A DNA stretch of 64,000 nucleotides from Pectinophora gossypiella (Eukaryota; Arthropoda; Insecta; Lepidoptera; Gelechiidae), in NCBI RefSeq assembly GCF_024362695.1, contig NC_065407.1, forward strand, positions 11,842,001 through 11,906,000. Direction: 5' to 3'. The notes beneath the pieces are model-generated. The model did not search any database, was not told where the DNA came from, and saw only the letters and a list, made by a program, of their open reading frames with translations. Below are positions 11,198 through 23,600 of the stretch, piece by piece. The translations under genes and the position numbers were made by a program. Numbering within the stretch: position 1 is the stretch's first letter; each line of letters begins with the position of its first letter.

Positions 11198-14100
11198 ATG
11201 AAGTTTACTTTGTACGCGTTAGTGCTTCTTGCTCTGATTGGATTAGTTGTAAGTATATTTTTTAATTAATATGTAGCTTTTTTCAATTGTTATTTTATTA
11301 AATGCAAGCTTGAAATTATTTTTCTATTTTTCAGTTCGCGAAACCCGCGGAAGGTAAGTGAAAAAATTAAATTGCGGAAAGGCTAAAAAAACGTACTTGT
11401 GAACTCTTATCTAAAAAGTTATTACCATTACTAAAGGGTTGATTAAATTCTAAACACACCGTTTACCTACTAGTTAATTAACTTGGTAACTTTTGTGACA
11501 CTTTACTTACCTACACTAAATTATGAAATTTTGATTACTAAATAAAGTCAGATCTAGAACTCTCAAAAAACATTTTCTTTTTCTTAACTTATTTGAGTTT
11601 TAATCAAGAAAAACGTAATAATAAGTCCGACATTTTATCACGTTTTTTTCCTATGACGTCACAGTGTGCGTTTTCATACAATTTCATTAATTTCGTGTTT
11701 TGGCGTTTAATAAAAAGTACGTGATTTAACTAGTTGGAAACTAGCCTTTTATACGATAAAAGGATCCTGGGGTTTGTACTTTTAACTTAGAATCTAATTT
11801 GTGTAAATTTTAACTTAGAATCGAATGTCCCTTTAGTTGTTTACCTAAACAAAATCAAATCAAATATACTTTATTGCACACACATACATGAAACAAAAAA
11901 GTAAATGGGATTTATATAGTTTAGATGGGTTGACTGTTTTGTTTTAAATACGATATTATATTCAACAGAAGCAGAAGAAAAAATCGATTCTGCACCAAAG
12001 GAAACTGAAAAAAAAGTTGAGGATAAACCTGCCAATGCAGCCAATGATGCAACTGACAAAGATGCCAAAGGTAACGTAATAGAAGTAAAATACCTATAAA
12101 AAGACTTAGATCTTATCAAATCATCGAAATCGTTTGTAAATATTAACTTTTACGTAACTACCACTTACCTACTTATTTTTTACTAAGTATAAGTAGGTAA
12201 CTACTTACTTGTACTTACCTAGATTATACTGTGGATAGTTTCAGCTTTGTACTTTTCAATGTGGTATAAGTGCTTAGTTGTAAACTTGAAATATATATTA
12301 AGAAATATATATTAATTATAATTCATAGTGTGACAAGCTCATCTTCCGGTAAGTAGGTATGGTGTAACAAATAAGATTATCTAGTAGCCTACTATACTAG
12401 CGTTTAAGACAGAAATTTAATGCACACAAGGCCAGGTAAGCGAGCCAAGCGCGTCCCGAAACGCGGGATTTTGTTTGCAGTTCGGTCCGCCGCTTGTCCC
12501 GCTTTCCCGACTCTCTATGCAGTGCGAGAGAGACGCAGAATAGCTTCAGAATATAAATATTTACCTCTATATTAAGACAATACCAAAGTGCTACTGTAAT
12601 TTGATTACAGTGCGAAAACCTGAGGATAAAGAGACTAAAGGTACCTACATGATCTTAATAAAATTACAAGTGTAGGTAGATCTACAAGGAAATTAAAACA
12701 AACCTGTCGTAAAGGCAAATAATTTGTACTAATAATACTTTAACACAATTTGCGCAAATCCCCAGTATCCATGCAAATACTTGCTACTTATACAAAAAAG
12801 TGGGCACGCTTGTACTTTTCGCTTGGCTCTAAATTCTGTGAGTTTCTTTATTAACTTTTATTAAAGCAATAATAACAATTATTACCAAGAGAAAATTAAA
12901 TCGGACTAATTCTCACTCAGACGGGACGGGTTGAGGAAGAAAGAGAAGTAAGCATATAAGGATGGAAGGAAATGGAATTCTATAATCTCTGCTTACCCCA
13001 GTGGGAAATAGGCGTGGGTTTAAGTAGGTATCGAGCGCATTAAACATGGCACCCTTATCATGTCGATGCGAATTTTTCGATCAAATTCTGTACGAGTTCC
13101 GAATTTTTCCGTTTAATTTTCACTTTGTGAGTTTCCCTAAGTACGATGTGATGTAGAAACAAAATTTTATAAGTACCTAAAATAATAATAATTAGCTATT
13201 AAAATAGATGCCACATGCTGATCTCCTGGTAAGTGACGTTTGTGTAACAATATTATACTTATCTGAGACTTATCTACTAATGAGGATAAAAACTTGAAGC
13301 TCAAATGTAGGCGACAGCAGAGTGTTCCTAAATTTTGTCAGTTCTCCATACCCAGCTAAAATTCGTAATAAAATGCTATAAAATGTGGACCAACGTGGAA
13401 TGTACGATTGAAAATAAGTTTTTCAAATTTTCTTCTTTCCGATCTTTGGGGAATAAATTTGAGACTAAGTATCATTTTAGCAAAGAGGGTTATAGTTTTA
13501 AAAATATAACCAAAACAATTATGGTTATTTACACAAATATATTATGAGGAACTGTCACAATTAAAGAACACTCAACACTGGCGACACCTGATGGGCGTAA
13601 TTGGCAGTTTTTATCCTCATTGCTACTTGCTTTTTTGGGGATAAAATTATAAGTAAGTATTTAACATTTATTACGATACCAATGTGGCTGCTATTTGTTT
13701 ACAGGGCAAAAACCTGAGGAAAAAAATGATAAAGGTAGTACATAACCTTAATTTTACCAGTAGGCTCGCACGGTAAACGCACCGCGCGTGGCGCGAATTG
13801 TATCGAGGCATTCGACCAATATCCGTTTGACGTCCGTCTACGTAGATAGCATTCGTATCGTTTATTGGTCGAAGCGCTCAACATAATTCGCGCCGCGGCG
13901 CGGTTGTGTAGGTACCTGCATAGCTAGAATAAAATCATAAAATTGGTTTAGATTAAAGAAACTATGTAAAAGTTACATAGGAAGTGTTTTAGAGAAGTTG
14001 AATCATAGGTAAAATTAAATAATGAGGTACTTTCCAGGCTACGTTCTTAAAAAACAATACAGATGGAGCTGTAAAGATTTTCCTTCGTTTAACCTTCGAA

Positions 14101-17100
14101 TTTCATGGATAACAGACATAATGCATCTTTTATCTTTGTTGGTGTGCGTCAAGCTAGCGGCCTCAAAAAAAAATGGGCACGAAAAAATAATTTGACCACA
14201 CCAAAAAATAGTACTCTTATTGAAAAAAATAGTACCTGTTGTAAAAAAAATAGTACCATCACGGTTCTGGATTTATAGCCATGTTTTATTACACTTGCTA
14301 GCTTGACGGTGAGCGAAATTTGGCGAGAGTTAACGACAAGGTATTTCGCTTTGATTTAAACGCCAAAAAATAGTACCGAAATAGTACTCACCCCCTGCAA
14401 AATACTGAAATGAGTACTTCAACGGTTCCAAAGTTATAAAGGCAGTTCTTTGATCCCGCTGGCTTGACGTTTTGAAAATACCTATTATCTAGGGAACGCT
14501 TGCATACTTCAGTTTGTAACTAATGTCAATAAACTCGTATGAAATAGTACTCCCTACCATCATAATTTGGACCTGATTCTCTTTTGATGTATATTTATAC
14601 TTATTAATTACCCACCACCACCATAAGGTTCATCATATCCATCTTTGGACTTCGTATCAACAGTGGCTGCAAGTTGTCTTTGATTACTTGTGGCTCTACC
14701 CACCCCATTAGGGATTACGGGCGTGAGTTTATGTATGTATGTATTAATTATAAACATTTTTACTTTTCTTACAGCTGAAGCACCAAAACCCAACCTCGTG
14801 AGGGATATGGTAGCTTTTCCAGTTACTTTATTGAGAGGTAAACCAATTACTTACTGTATGTAGCTAAACCCTAGATTTTTTTACGTAGTTTATTTCGAAG
14901 CATCCGTTGTCTAGTGGTTAGAGAGTTGAGCTCACGATCTGGAGATCCGTGTTCAATTCCCGATGGGGACAATGTCGAATTCACATTGCGGGCTAAATCA
15001 CCTGATTGTTTAAAAATATGATAATTCCATGTTTCGGAAGACACTTTAAGCTATTAGTCCCGGACTCCCGACTACTAGCCGTAAAACCACTAATCTGCAG
15101 CGGAGCAGCGAGGTGGGATATGGTCCATACCCCTACGGTTGATAGAGGAGAGACCTGTACTCAGCGCAGAAGGACATAATAGGGTGTTTATGTATTTGAT
15201 CTGAAACTTAATGCCATTAAATAAAAATAAAATAATTTTGTACGTACTTACCCAGCCCAGTCAGTGAAACTTGCAGCTTCTTTGAATTTGTTGTTTACTA
15301 TTCATTACCACTATGCACTTCAGTAACAATGACAAACTTTATTTTAGCAGATACTCCCAAACTACCAACTTGGTGATTATATAAAAAAAATGTAAAACAT
15401 TTCTTATTTATTTTTATTTACAGGCGGAGCGAAGTTGGCAGAATCAGTAGGTAGGTTCAACAGATTTTTTTATTTGTAATCTATCTGAGTTGTCAACCGT
15501 AAAAGCCATGCCGTCTATTGCCTACTTTTTTTTTATTTTAGTTTATTAAAGGCTACTTTTAATAAGTAATATTAGCGCAATTTTTCAATAATAAAATTTT
15601 CCTAATCTTTTGTAGAATCCAGTACCGGTAAGTGGCATTAACTTTCGTTACACATAAAACATTTATTTTTCTTTTTTGGAATCCATGATAAAATGTAAAA
15701 CTGTCATTAATCGGGAAGGGATCCATAGCGTTCTTGCTTGATACAAGCGTTTTTGCGCGGGGGGAAATCTGCGACACGTCGTAAGAAGTATTTATCGATT
15801 TATTCGAAAATAATTTAGAGAAATTAGTGTTAAAAAATGGTTAAAAAAATAACTAATATTAAAACTCAAGTAACATATTTTACAACAATGATTTACACTT
15901 TTACAGCCATGGCTGTATGTGTAAACAGATTTCCATCTGTCTCTCTATTTTAGGGTGGTATAAATAAACTAATCCAGCTTTGAGACTGCCCTTAGATCAT
16001 GTCAATATGACATTCTTATATAAAAACAGGCCTTGAGCATGGTCTTGATAGCAGTCTCAGCTGAGATTAGTTTATTATTACCACCCTTACGGTCTCCACA
16101 CCGTTGAGCTAGTGCGGTAGTCCGCTTGGGGACAAGATTAGTTACTAGGAAACTTAAAATCTAGATTGCGTAAAAGCGCCAAACACTTAGGTAAAGAGGA
16201 ACTGTACGGGCCAGTTGGCTCTACACTCGTAGCAGTTGTGAAGTAGTTGATCTTGAGTTAAGTTGAAACTGGAGTGCGAAGTAAGCCAACAGTTGAAGTT
16301 GAGCTTATTATAAAGTTACAAAAAGATAGTATAATGTGGCAAATCATTCATTGAGTAGTGCTTCGTATGACGGTTGCTGACGTACTCTACCTAATCATTA
16401 CATATGTATTAAGACTATAAACATCACGTGGCCCAACGTAAGCTGGCGCGTAAGCAAATACTAGGTAATTGGGTAGTTTCCTAAGTCAAGGATAAATTAC
16501 GAAATTCTGATTACTAAATAAAGTCAGATCTAAACTGATAAAAAACGTTTTCTTTTTTCTATTTAACTTATTTTTGAATTCTATCCAAAAAAAAAACGCA
16601 ATAATAAGTGCGACACTGGCCCCGATTCCTACAGACACTGCCTAATTTTATTTTAAGTTATATCCGTCATTTTCATATCCGTCGAAAAGGAAAGGGACGG
16701 ATTCACAGCTCTTAATTTTAGGAAGAATGAGTAAATGAATGAATAACCCGGGCGAATCAAAAGGTACGTCGCTGGTATGCAATCCGTTTGACATGCTGTC
16801 TACTTAACTGACGGATGTAAAATTTTTAGACGGTTGGTTTATATTTGTGTTTAAAATTGACGTGTGTTCCATAAATTTTATGCTTGTCAATTACCCGTCC
16901 CTTTTCTTTTCGGCGGATAAGAAAATGACAGATATAACTTAAAATAAAATTAGATGGTATTAACAGGAATTAGCACCACTGTATCATATTTTTCTGACGT
17001 CACAGTGTACTTTTTCATACAAATTCCATAATGATTTCGTGTTTCGTGTTTCGTGTGTGTTTCGTGTGTGTGTGTGTGTGTGATTTCGTGTTTTACGTTT

Positions 17101-17311
17101 AGTAAAAAGTAACTGATTTGACTAGTTGGAAACTAGCCTATTACGTACGGTATTGTTAGATTGAACAGGAAGGCTGGCGTGACTATTCCTTTCCCCGCGT
17201 TGCTCTAAGATAACGGTAGATAAAATTTCATGATAGTAACACAAATTTTGTAAAATTACAGTGGATGGTTTCACCAATGGCATCAAAGGACAAAAGGGGG
17301 AAAATGCTTAA
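11198..17311 (+). CDS. Small secreted Lys/Glu-rich protein, nine exons (unrecognised)
   Basis: Exons: 11198-11248, 11335-11353, 11969-12070, 12611-12640, 13705-13734, 14775-14837, 15424-15450, 15616-15627 and 17262-17311; 127 residues. Exon 1 is a signal peptide (MKFTLYALVLLALIGLV). The mature part is hydrophilic and rich in K, E, P and D. Every intron after exon 2 is phase 1, so all internal exons from 3 to 8 are symmetric. Exons 4 and 5 are both 30 nt and encode near-identical decapeptides (VRKPEDKETK and GQKPEEKNDK), an exon duplication. Exon 8 is only 12 nt. A more hydrophobic segment (LVRDMVAFPVTLLR) follows in exon 6. All donors and acceptors are GT-AG. A TATA box lies upstream, and a poly(A) signal lies 57 bp after the stop. 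No family was recognised, so the function is unknown; it may be a hemolymph or cuticle-associated peptide. Further micro-exons could lie unseen in the large introns. Confidence 0.72.
11490..11755. repeat. Dispersed repeat family B, copy 1
   Basis: Shares the order ATTACTAAATAAAGTCAGATC ... GACGTCACAGTGT ... CATACAA ... GACTAGTTGGAAACTAGCC-like blocks with copies at 16476-17145, 20950-21180, 24183-24440 and 56540-56725. Non-coding; lies in intron 2 of the micro-exon gene. Copy boundaries are approximate. Confidence 0.55.
12925..13025 (+). pseudogene. RTE-like retrotransposon 3' fragment
   Basis: Resembles the end of the remnant at 5463-5660 (GAATTCTATAATCTCTGCTT against GAATTCCATAGTCTCTGTTT), then GGGAAATAGGCGTGGGTTTA. 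Decayed piece of about 100 bp in intron 4 of the micro-exon gene. Confidence 0.45.
13777..13910. mobile_element. GC-rich palindromic MITE, family C
   Basis: Nearly full-length palindrome: GCGCGAATTGTATCGAGGC at the left is mirrored by GCGCGAATTATGTTGAGCG read from the right. Both arms carry CGACCAATA. A relative lies at 41170-41290 in an AGBL intron. The CpG-rich arms contrast with the AT-rich surroundings. Confidence 0.65.
14025..14133. repeat. Partial copy of TIR element family D
   Basis: Begins with the ACTTTCCAGGCTACGTTC terminus and ends with TTCATGGATAACAGACATA, matching the left arm of the element at 32614-32972. Only about 110 bp are kept. It stops a few bases before the solo arm at 14141. 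Confidence 0.6.
14141..14585 (+). mobile_element. Solo arm of the long-TIR foldback element (family E)
   Basis: About 445 bp, nearly identical to the left arm of the 46937-48383 element. It starts GGTGTGCGTCAAGCTAGCGG and ends near CCTGATTCTCTTTT, with several ATAGTAC motifs. No second arm was found nearby. Lies in intron 5 of the micro-exon gene. Confidence 0.8.
14898..15203 (+). mobile_element. tRNA-derived SINE
   Basis: The head resembles a tRNA-Glu/Asp gene with an A-box-like TGTCTAGTGGTTAGAG and a B-box-like GTTCAATTCCC. A non-tRNA body and a tail near GGGTGTTTATGTATTTGATC follow. It lacks a matched acceptor stem and anticodon arm, so it is a SINE and not a tRNA gene. Intron 6 of the micro-exon gene. 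Confidence 0.7.
15952..16087. mobile_element. Foldback MITE of about 136 bp
   Basis: Left end AGGGTGGTATAAATAAACTA and right end (reverse complement AGGGTGGTAATAATAAACTA) match, with AATC then GAGACTG further in on both arms. Intron 8 of the micro-exon gene. Superfamily not assigned. Confidence 0.7.
16476..17145. repeat. Dispersed repeat family B, copy 2 (split by a nested MITE)
   Basis: The family B blocks at 16476-16612 and 16985-17145 are separated by the foldback element at 16617-16978. A (GT)n-like microsatellite around 17045-17084 interrupts the right half. Confidence 0.6.
16617..16978. mobile_element. Foldback MITE nested inside repeat family B
   Basis: Very long inverted repeats: left AATTTTATTTTAAGTTATAT then CCGTCATTTTC, AAAAGGAAAGGGACGG; the right arm mirrors these with few changes. 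The outer ends match as TGGCCCCGATTCC against TGGTGCTAATTCC. About 362 bp. The host repeat continues on both sides, so this insertion came later. Confidence 0.7.
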
Positions 17312-17367
17312 GAGAAACAGATCACCAGCAACAAAAATGAACTCTACAGCAAATCTTAAGTTTATGA

Positions 17368-17373
17368 AATAAA
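17368..17373 (+). terminator. Poly(A) signal of the micro-exon gene
   Basis: AATAAA 57 bp after the stop codon at 17309-17311; a second AATAAA-like site lies about 30 bp on. Confidence 0.55.
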
Positions 17374-19363
17374 TATACTAACAAATATATACTTATAAAT
17401 AAATATAACATTGTATTTTTTGTATTATTTATTCAAAAACAGATGGTAAGCATTCAGAATTTTCTTTACTATCTAACAGAATTATATTACTATTTAATTG
17501 AAAAAAACAAATCGGGCGTAATTCAATCTTTGTTTCTCAATACCAGTTTACGAAATAGAACGCTAATAGTAAATAATTTCCCATTTGAAAGATAAGCCCT
17601 TTTAATTATATTACAATAAACTTTGGAACAATACTTATCCCCTACAAATGCAAGAAACAGAATATATCACTTTACAGTAGGGCTTGAAAGTGGTTAAGGT
17701 ATAATAAGATTAATAAGGTATAAGATTTCCTATTGGATAATCAAATCATCGGCGCGCGTAAACTTAACCGCTTTCAAGCCCTGCTTTAGATTTAGAAATC
17801 ATTCTATGTTTCATCACGCCAGTAAATACCCTAATCTCTGGTTGTGACCATAGATGTATAGTGTCCAGGGTGTGACTAAAGTAAGACCCAGAGGGGGTGA
17901 GGTCGACGCCCGATACGAATTGGTGCGGGGCGGAGAAGTACCGTTCTATACGTAGTATTTTTTTTATTGTATGCCATGGTTTCTTTCATCTCTCGTTAGA
18001 ATACGGTATATTTTATATATATTATATATCCTGGCATATTTTTTAAGTAATGTTGACGTAGCTTGTTGCTGATAAGGTTTGTTCTTTGAAGAAGCCTTTG
18101 GTAGATGCCTAGAACTTGTTTTTTTAAGATTATCACCTAGTAATAAAAAAATATATCATAGATAATAATACATACTATAGTTGTCAAAGTTTGTTATTCT
18201 AATTATTTCGTGTTCTTTTTACCTCTGCGCAGTCGTCACTTGCGAATGGACGTATCTGAAAATTCAATTGATTTTTATGTATTTTATATACATCAAAAAC
18301 ACTAATTACTTTATACCTCTAGATACAATATTCTCATTTTTTATATACACTTTTTTAATAAAACTTTTTATTTTACACTGATAGATTTATTCGCCGAGTC
18401 AAGGGATACATATGTTTTCGGAAAAAGCCTTTTGAAATAATTTGTCTGGGTTTGTAAACATTTGCTTTTAAAGAAACTTGTATACTTACTTGTCTAAAAT
18501 AAAAAAAAAACAAGTATAAATAAAAAAAACATGTCATATTACACTACGCACACAACCTCATATCAATTGTTTTAAATTAGATGTATGTACAGTCATGGAC
18601 AATACATATAATATTATTATAACCACTTAAGGACCCTGTCGCGTTAAGATATTTCACATTTAAATGAGACTTACCGCCTTACTACAAAACGCTAGAGATA
18701 AACTAGATTTTAAAATAATAATCCGCGCCACGAAAGAAGTCCACGGATTTTAATGGAACTAATTGACAAGTCATAATAATTCTGTACAGAATCAGCGACA
18801 CTAGCGCAGTGGTCGCGGGACTTGTTTCATGGCACGGACTATATTTTAAACCTATTTTATCTTTTAGTCTTTCTTTTGTAATAAGACGATTACAATTCAA
18901 TTTGCCCAAAGAGTTAATGTGACACGGTACTAATGCTCGTGACTGTACTACGTGAAAACAATGCATAAACCATACACATTACATTACATTGGTGTTATAT
19001 AAAAACCATGCATATGTGTGAAACAATAAGTGTTGTAAAACGTAACAAGATGGGAATGAAAGCAGGACAGAGATATAATCCATCGCCTAGTGCGAAAGAG
19101 ACGAGAGATATGTTTCACACAAAGGTACACAGCTTAGAACGATGTCACTCTAATCATGTCACGTTTTATAGAGTTTTGTTGATTTTATTTACAATTTGTT
19201 GATTATTTGAGCGTGTATATTTACTAGCAAAACAAAATAACACTGGCAGTCTAGGTGCAATGCCTAAGATGCAGTTAATAAAATTGATGGCTGCACGGCT
19301 TTGCCTTTGCCTTTCCCCAAGGAGATAAACAAGTAAAAGAAAATGTTAGATTTGGAATAAGGG

Positions 19364-19600
19364 ACTTTCCAGGCTACATTCCTAAAAAAATATATAGAAG
19401 GCGCTGTTCAGATTTAACGTGATAATTACCTATTGTCTCATTGCTCGAGGTACATAATTATTCAAAATACATTTTAATGGCATTGTTGCTTGATATTTGG
19501 ATCAGGTACGTATAGAATTATGTTGCTACCTATATTGCTTCACTATATTTTGATCAGATAATAATGCGCGGAAGATGAGTTGTGCCTGGATGTAAAACAA
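19364..19600. mobile_element. Family D element fragment with THAP-like remnant
   Basis: Matches, in reverse orientation, the right half of 32614-32972: the GACTTTCCAGGCTAC terminus, then GTTGCTACCTATATTGCTTC, then a reading frame that gives VVPGCKTK after a stop. The same place in the other copy gives CVEPGCNNKG. CxxxxC-type starts of this sort are typical of THAP zinc fingers, which P-element-like transposases carry. Too short for firm assignment. Confidence 0.45.
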
Positions 19601-20373
19601 AGATCATCTCCAGGTATAAATAGACCCAAAAACAAAGAGATTAGGCGAGGGTCGTGTATAAGGAAGTCAAAGAATTGGCCCTTGGTAGACAAGAATGGAG
19701 AACGCTACACCGACAAGAGCGTGGCTCTTAAATTGACCATGCTTGCCTGCTAGTGACTCGTTGTTCAACTCCGACATTCACGTTATTGCAACTTTTCGCT
19801 AAATTAAAACTTTAATCTTACTTCTAAAATCAATGTAAAAAGATAATAAATGCAATGAATGTATGTAGTGATTATATCACTGTGTCTATGACGCGAATGC
19901 TACCTGAATAAAATTGGTCGTCAAAAATTACTGAATTCCAAAAGGAAAAATAAAGCAACCACAATAACATATAAATTAGCGTACATTGTAAATGTTGCCT
20001 ACTCCAAAAACCGCAATATTCCTTTTATTTTAGTTCGACAGTTCTCCGGTTGATTGAGGGGAAGTCTGTGCCCAGCAGTGGGACGTGTATAGGCTGTTTA
20101 TGAGTCGACAGTTCTAAGAGTAGCTCCATCTCTTTATATTACTTATAGTAAGTAAAGGACGGCGGTATTTTTAGACCTATCAAACTAAATTAAAATCATG
20201 GCTGGCGAGACAGAATCTGCATCTATACCTATGCCCCTTATATTTATCATGACGTGCGCTTTGTATTCCTTCGGTAAGTTTGAATTAAAATTCGAATTTC
20301 GGCACAAAAAAGGAATGGCGGAATATTTTTTAGTTGACAGCGGAGGGAACTAACTATACCCAGTCATGATACG

Positions 20374-20587
20374 TATATGGGTGAATCTCAAAATTTCAAG
20401 TTTGGTGGCGAAATTTCATATTACTTTTTCGTGAAAAATTGGGTTCCGACATGAAAAAGATCCAAAAGGATCCTCGGTTCCGACATGAAAAAGGAATTTT
20501 TCAATTCCCAATTTCACCACCCTTTCACGAAAAAATTATATGACAGTTCGCCACCAAACTTGGCACATTTTGATATTCACCCATATA
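20374..20587. mobile_element. Foldback MITE of about 214 bp
   Basis: Inverted repeats of roughly 80 bp: both ends read TATATGGGTGAAT, then CAAGTTTGGTGGCGAA, then TTTTTTCGTGAAA-like blocks. Only a short central spacer with GGTTCCGACATGAAAAAG in two direct copies separates the arms. Lies just downstream of the NADSYN stop codon (20652). Confidence 0.8.
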
Positions 20588-20651
20588 ATAATCGCCTATA
20601 TACCTATAGGCGTATGTATTTATGTTATATGGAAATGTAAATTGTGTTCGT

Positions 20652-23600
20652 TTAAATAAGCACTCCCTTCCTATCACCGCGCATGTTAAAGGGTGCGTTC
20701 ACACTGGATGCACTAGCAGCACTACTCAGTTTACCGAGCTCTTGCTTTACTTGTGGACGGTCCTTGTCCCGGGTCGATCCGCGCTTGTCTTTGCTCATTT
20801 GGGCGACCTGCAAAGAGGTAACATTACAATCATCATATGCTGGCTGGAAGCGAAAAATAAAACATAGGACGCGTTCAACTGATTACCGTACCGGCCTATA
20901 AATAAGGAATAATAGGACTGTGTCAAAGATAAATAATAAAATGCTAATCTAGAAATAGAAGCCAGTCTAAGATGATCAAAAATAAATCTCATTTTACTTT
21001 TAAACTTACTTTCGAATTTTATTTATGAATAAGTAAGAATGGGTACGACGTTTGACCGCTTTTATTGATGACGTCACAGGACAGTATTTCCATACAAACT
21101 CCAAAGAAAACTTTCGTTTTGACGTTTCGTAAAAAGTTTCTCATTTGACTAGGTTGTCAGGTAGCCTACTACGAATAGACTAGCACTAATTCATATCGGG
21201 CGTTGACCTCACCCCTCACCCACGAATTCGCATCGCTGTTATAACTGTGCATCCATCAAGGTATGTTCGATGTAATCGAACACCTTATAACACGTGCGGC
21301 CTAATTCCGCCGATTAACTCATATTCAGTGCAATTATCCGTATCTTACGTACCGGACGTGCATTCATAACATTTTCACAACATTTAATAGTAAGTTTTCA
21401 GTGAACAATAAATCAGTTTACTATTGAGTGAAAAGTGTATCATTCGCCATCCCAGAACAGCAAACAACAACAACACACACACAACCCCAATAAGGTATAT
21501 TGAAGACTGATACCGTGAACTTACCGACTCTTAGCATAAACGAGGGAAGCTTCGATTTGACCTATCCTTGAATAAAGTTAGCACTCACCGCGTCGTCAAT
21601 AGCCTTGAACTGCCAGTTCCAATGGACGCGATACAGGAAGGGGCGGTGGTCGAACCGGTTGTCGTCGGGACTGTACGTCTCCGCGTGGTACGACGGAGTG
21701 AGTACCGTCATCTTGTGCCGGTTGATAGCGTAACAGCGGAAGAAGTGCTTCACTTTCTCTGCTACCTGAAAATTACATACATTTTTTATTTCTGGAAACG
21801 TCGAAAAGTCCATAGTATCTACTGACACATGTGGGAAATTGTCATGTATGTACGGTATGTATACACTTTGGTAGCATGTCACATTAACTTTTTTGACAAA
21901 TTGAACTGTAAGTCTCACTAAATGTCAAATATGTTAGTGCAACAGAGTCCTAAAGTGGATACACTATATTGCTTGACTGTACAAAATTACAGAGCTAAGA
22001 ACCGTATTCCGTATTTTCATATCTTGTATGGGAATTTTGAAAAACTATAACATAACAATACATAACGTAAGTTCACGATTATATCCCAATTGGGGTAGTC
22101 AGAGTACATCCATCACAAGATGAACTAAGTCCCCACGTCTCACCGTGCTTTCTGGTAAACCAACGTGATGGTGGTGAGCCGCCGTCTATAACGGTCGAGC
22201 CAACTCCTTATACATCATAAGGGTCTTCTATCGTGGGACTTGTGAGGTGGATTACCAATCTGATCAATCCTAGTGTCAGGGGTTATGTCAGGGGTGTTTA
22301 TTATTGAGTCGCCAAAGGCCCCTGACATGGCTCATGTAACGATTACTCACTTATCTTATCAGTAAGCAGTATCCGGACCAACGGCTTAACGTGCCTTCCG
22401 AAGAACGAATCATCTTACTTTCGGACAACCAAGTGATCAGCCTGTAATTTCCTAACCAAACTAGGGATCACAAAGTGGTTTTTGTGATAATTATATCCCC
22501 ACCGGGATTCAAACCTGGGACCTCCGAATCGTAAGCCTTCGCTCAACCACTGGACCACAGAGGCCGTTAATCTAGTGTAGCTTTGTAAAATATTAGGTCT
22601 AGGATTTGCGTTAGGCGTGGATGACTCAGTCTGGGAGTGAAGCGGGAACATTTTTAAGGTAATAAATTAAAACATACCTCTTGCGGAGTACATTTATCGC
22701 TCCAAGCGTGTACTAGTTTGTGGAACATGCTAAAAGGCCCACAATGGAGAGTTTTCCTCAGCCGTCCGAATTCTGACAGCTCTGCGTACGTCATGCCCAT
22801 GTCTTGTTCGTCTGTCTGGGTAATCTGACCATCTGTCAACGGCTCCAGTTCAGCCGTCGGCGGGGCTTGTAGGATCTCCGACAATGATGGCAGGAAGAAC
22901 CTGTTGGAAATTATTTTTGTGAAGTGAATATGAATCATAAAGATTTTGACCTTCTCTAATCATCATCGTTTATAGGTTCTTTTCGTTCTTTAAGTTCGCA
23001 TTCGACCACAGTAACAAATAACTAATCAATTCCCTTTAATCTTCTTCCTTTCCTTATTTCCTTCCTTTATTTTATTTATTTCCTTGGATTTCTTCTCTTG
23101 GATCTATTTGCCATAAAATAAAGAACAATACTAAACAGTAACTCTCCGCTCCGCACCAATTCGTATCTGGCGCCAGTCTCATCCCCTCTGAGTCTACTTT
23201 TTTTTTAAATAATATTGGCTCGCGTTTGACCACAACCTCACCTGATGGTAAGTGACGATTTGGTCTAGGATGGATCACGCGTACCTAGCAAATGCCTATC
23301 TTACTATTATTATATACTATAATTATTATTATTTTTTATTTTATGGTCTTACTAGTGGCCGTAAGCCGCTAAGGAGTAAGGGAGAGAGCGTGCGGACTGT
23401 CTCGCTCATACTTACAATAGGGGGCATACGATAAGAATGTTATTTTTGTATGGAGTGGCTGATTGATAAAACTAACGACAAAATGACGCCTTAGCTTCAA
23501 CAAAACTTCAAAAAATCAATTGTTGTTGGTTGGAAGGTCAGACAGGCAGTCGCTTCTGTAAAAAACCGGACCTGTCAAATCTTCAGGTTAGGTAAGCGGA

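Larger units (their letters stand above)
17312..20651. other. Intergenic region with repeats
   Basis: No supported gene. Holds the poly(A) signal of the micro-exon gene, a repeat around 17845-17935 (CCCGATACGAATTGGTGCGG) that recurs inverted around 23120-23215, the family D piece at 19364-19600, a decayed RT-like stretch around 19620-19760 and the foldback element at 20374-20587. A 60-odd-residue hydrophobic reading frame at 18181 starts with TTG and looks random. Confidence 0.5.

Noticed and set aside
14898..14975. tRNA gene
   Set aside because: A and B boxes are present but there is no paired acceptor stem, and a SINE body follows; the same applies to the heads at 22500-22568 and 25008-25080.
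18181..18381. Hydrophobic 66-residue frame resembling a signal peptide
   Set aside because: Starts with TTG, is very AT-rich in composition, and has no splice or promoter context; probably random.
20198..20275. Short ATG frame (MAGETESASIPMP...) ending exactly at a GTAAGT donor
   Set aside because: Looks like a first coding exon, but no matching second exon was found before NADSYN begins on the other strand; it may be part of a dispersed repeat.
21250..21500. Possible solo LTR downstream of family B copy 3
   Set aside because: Some LTR-like features, but no clear TG...CA ends or target duplication could be seen.
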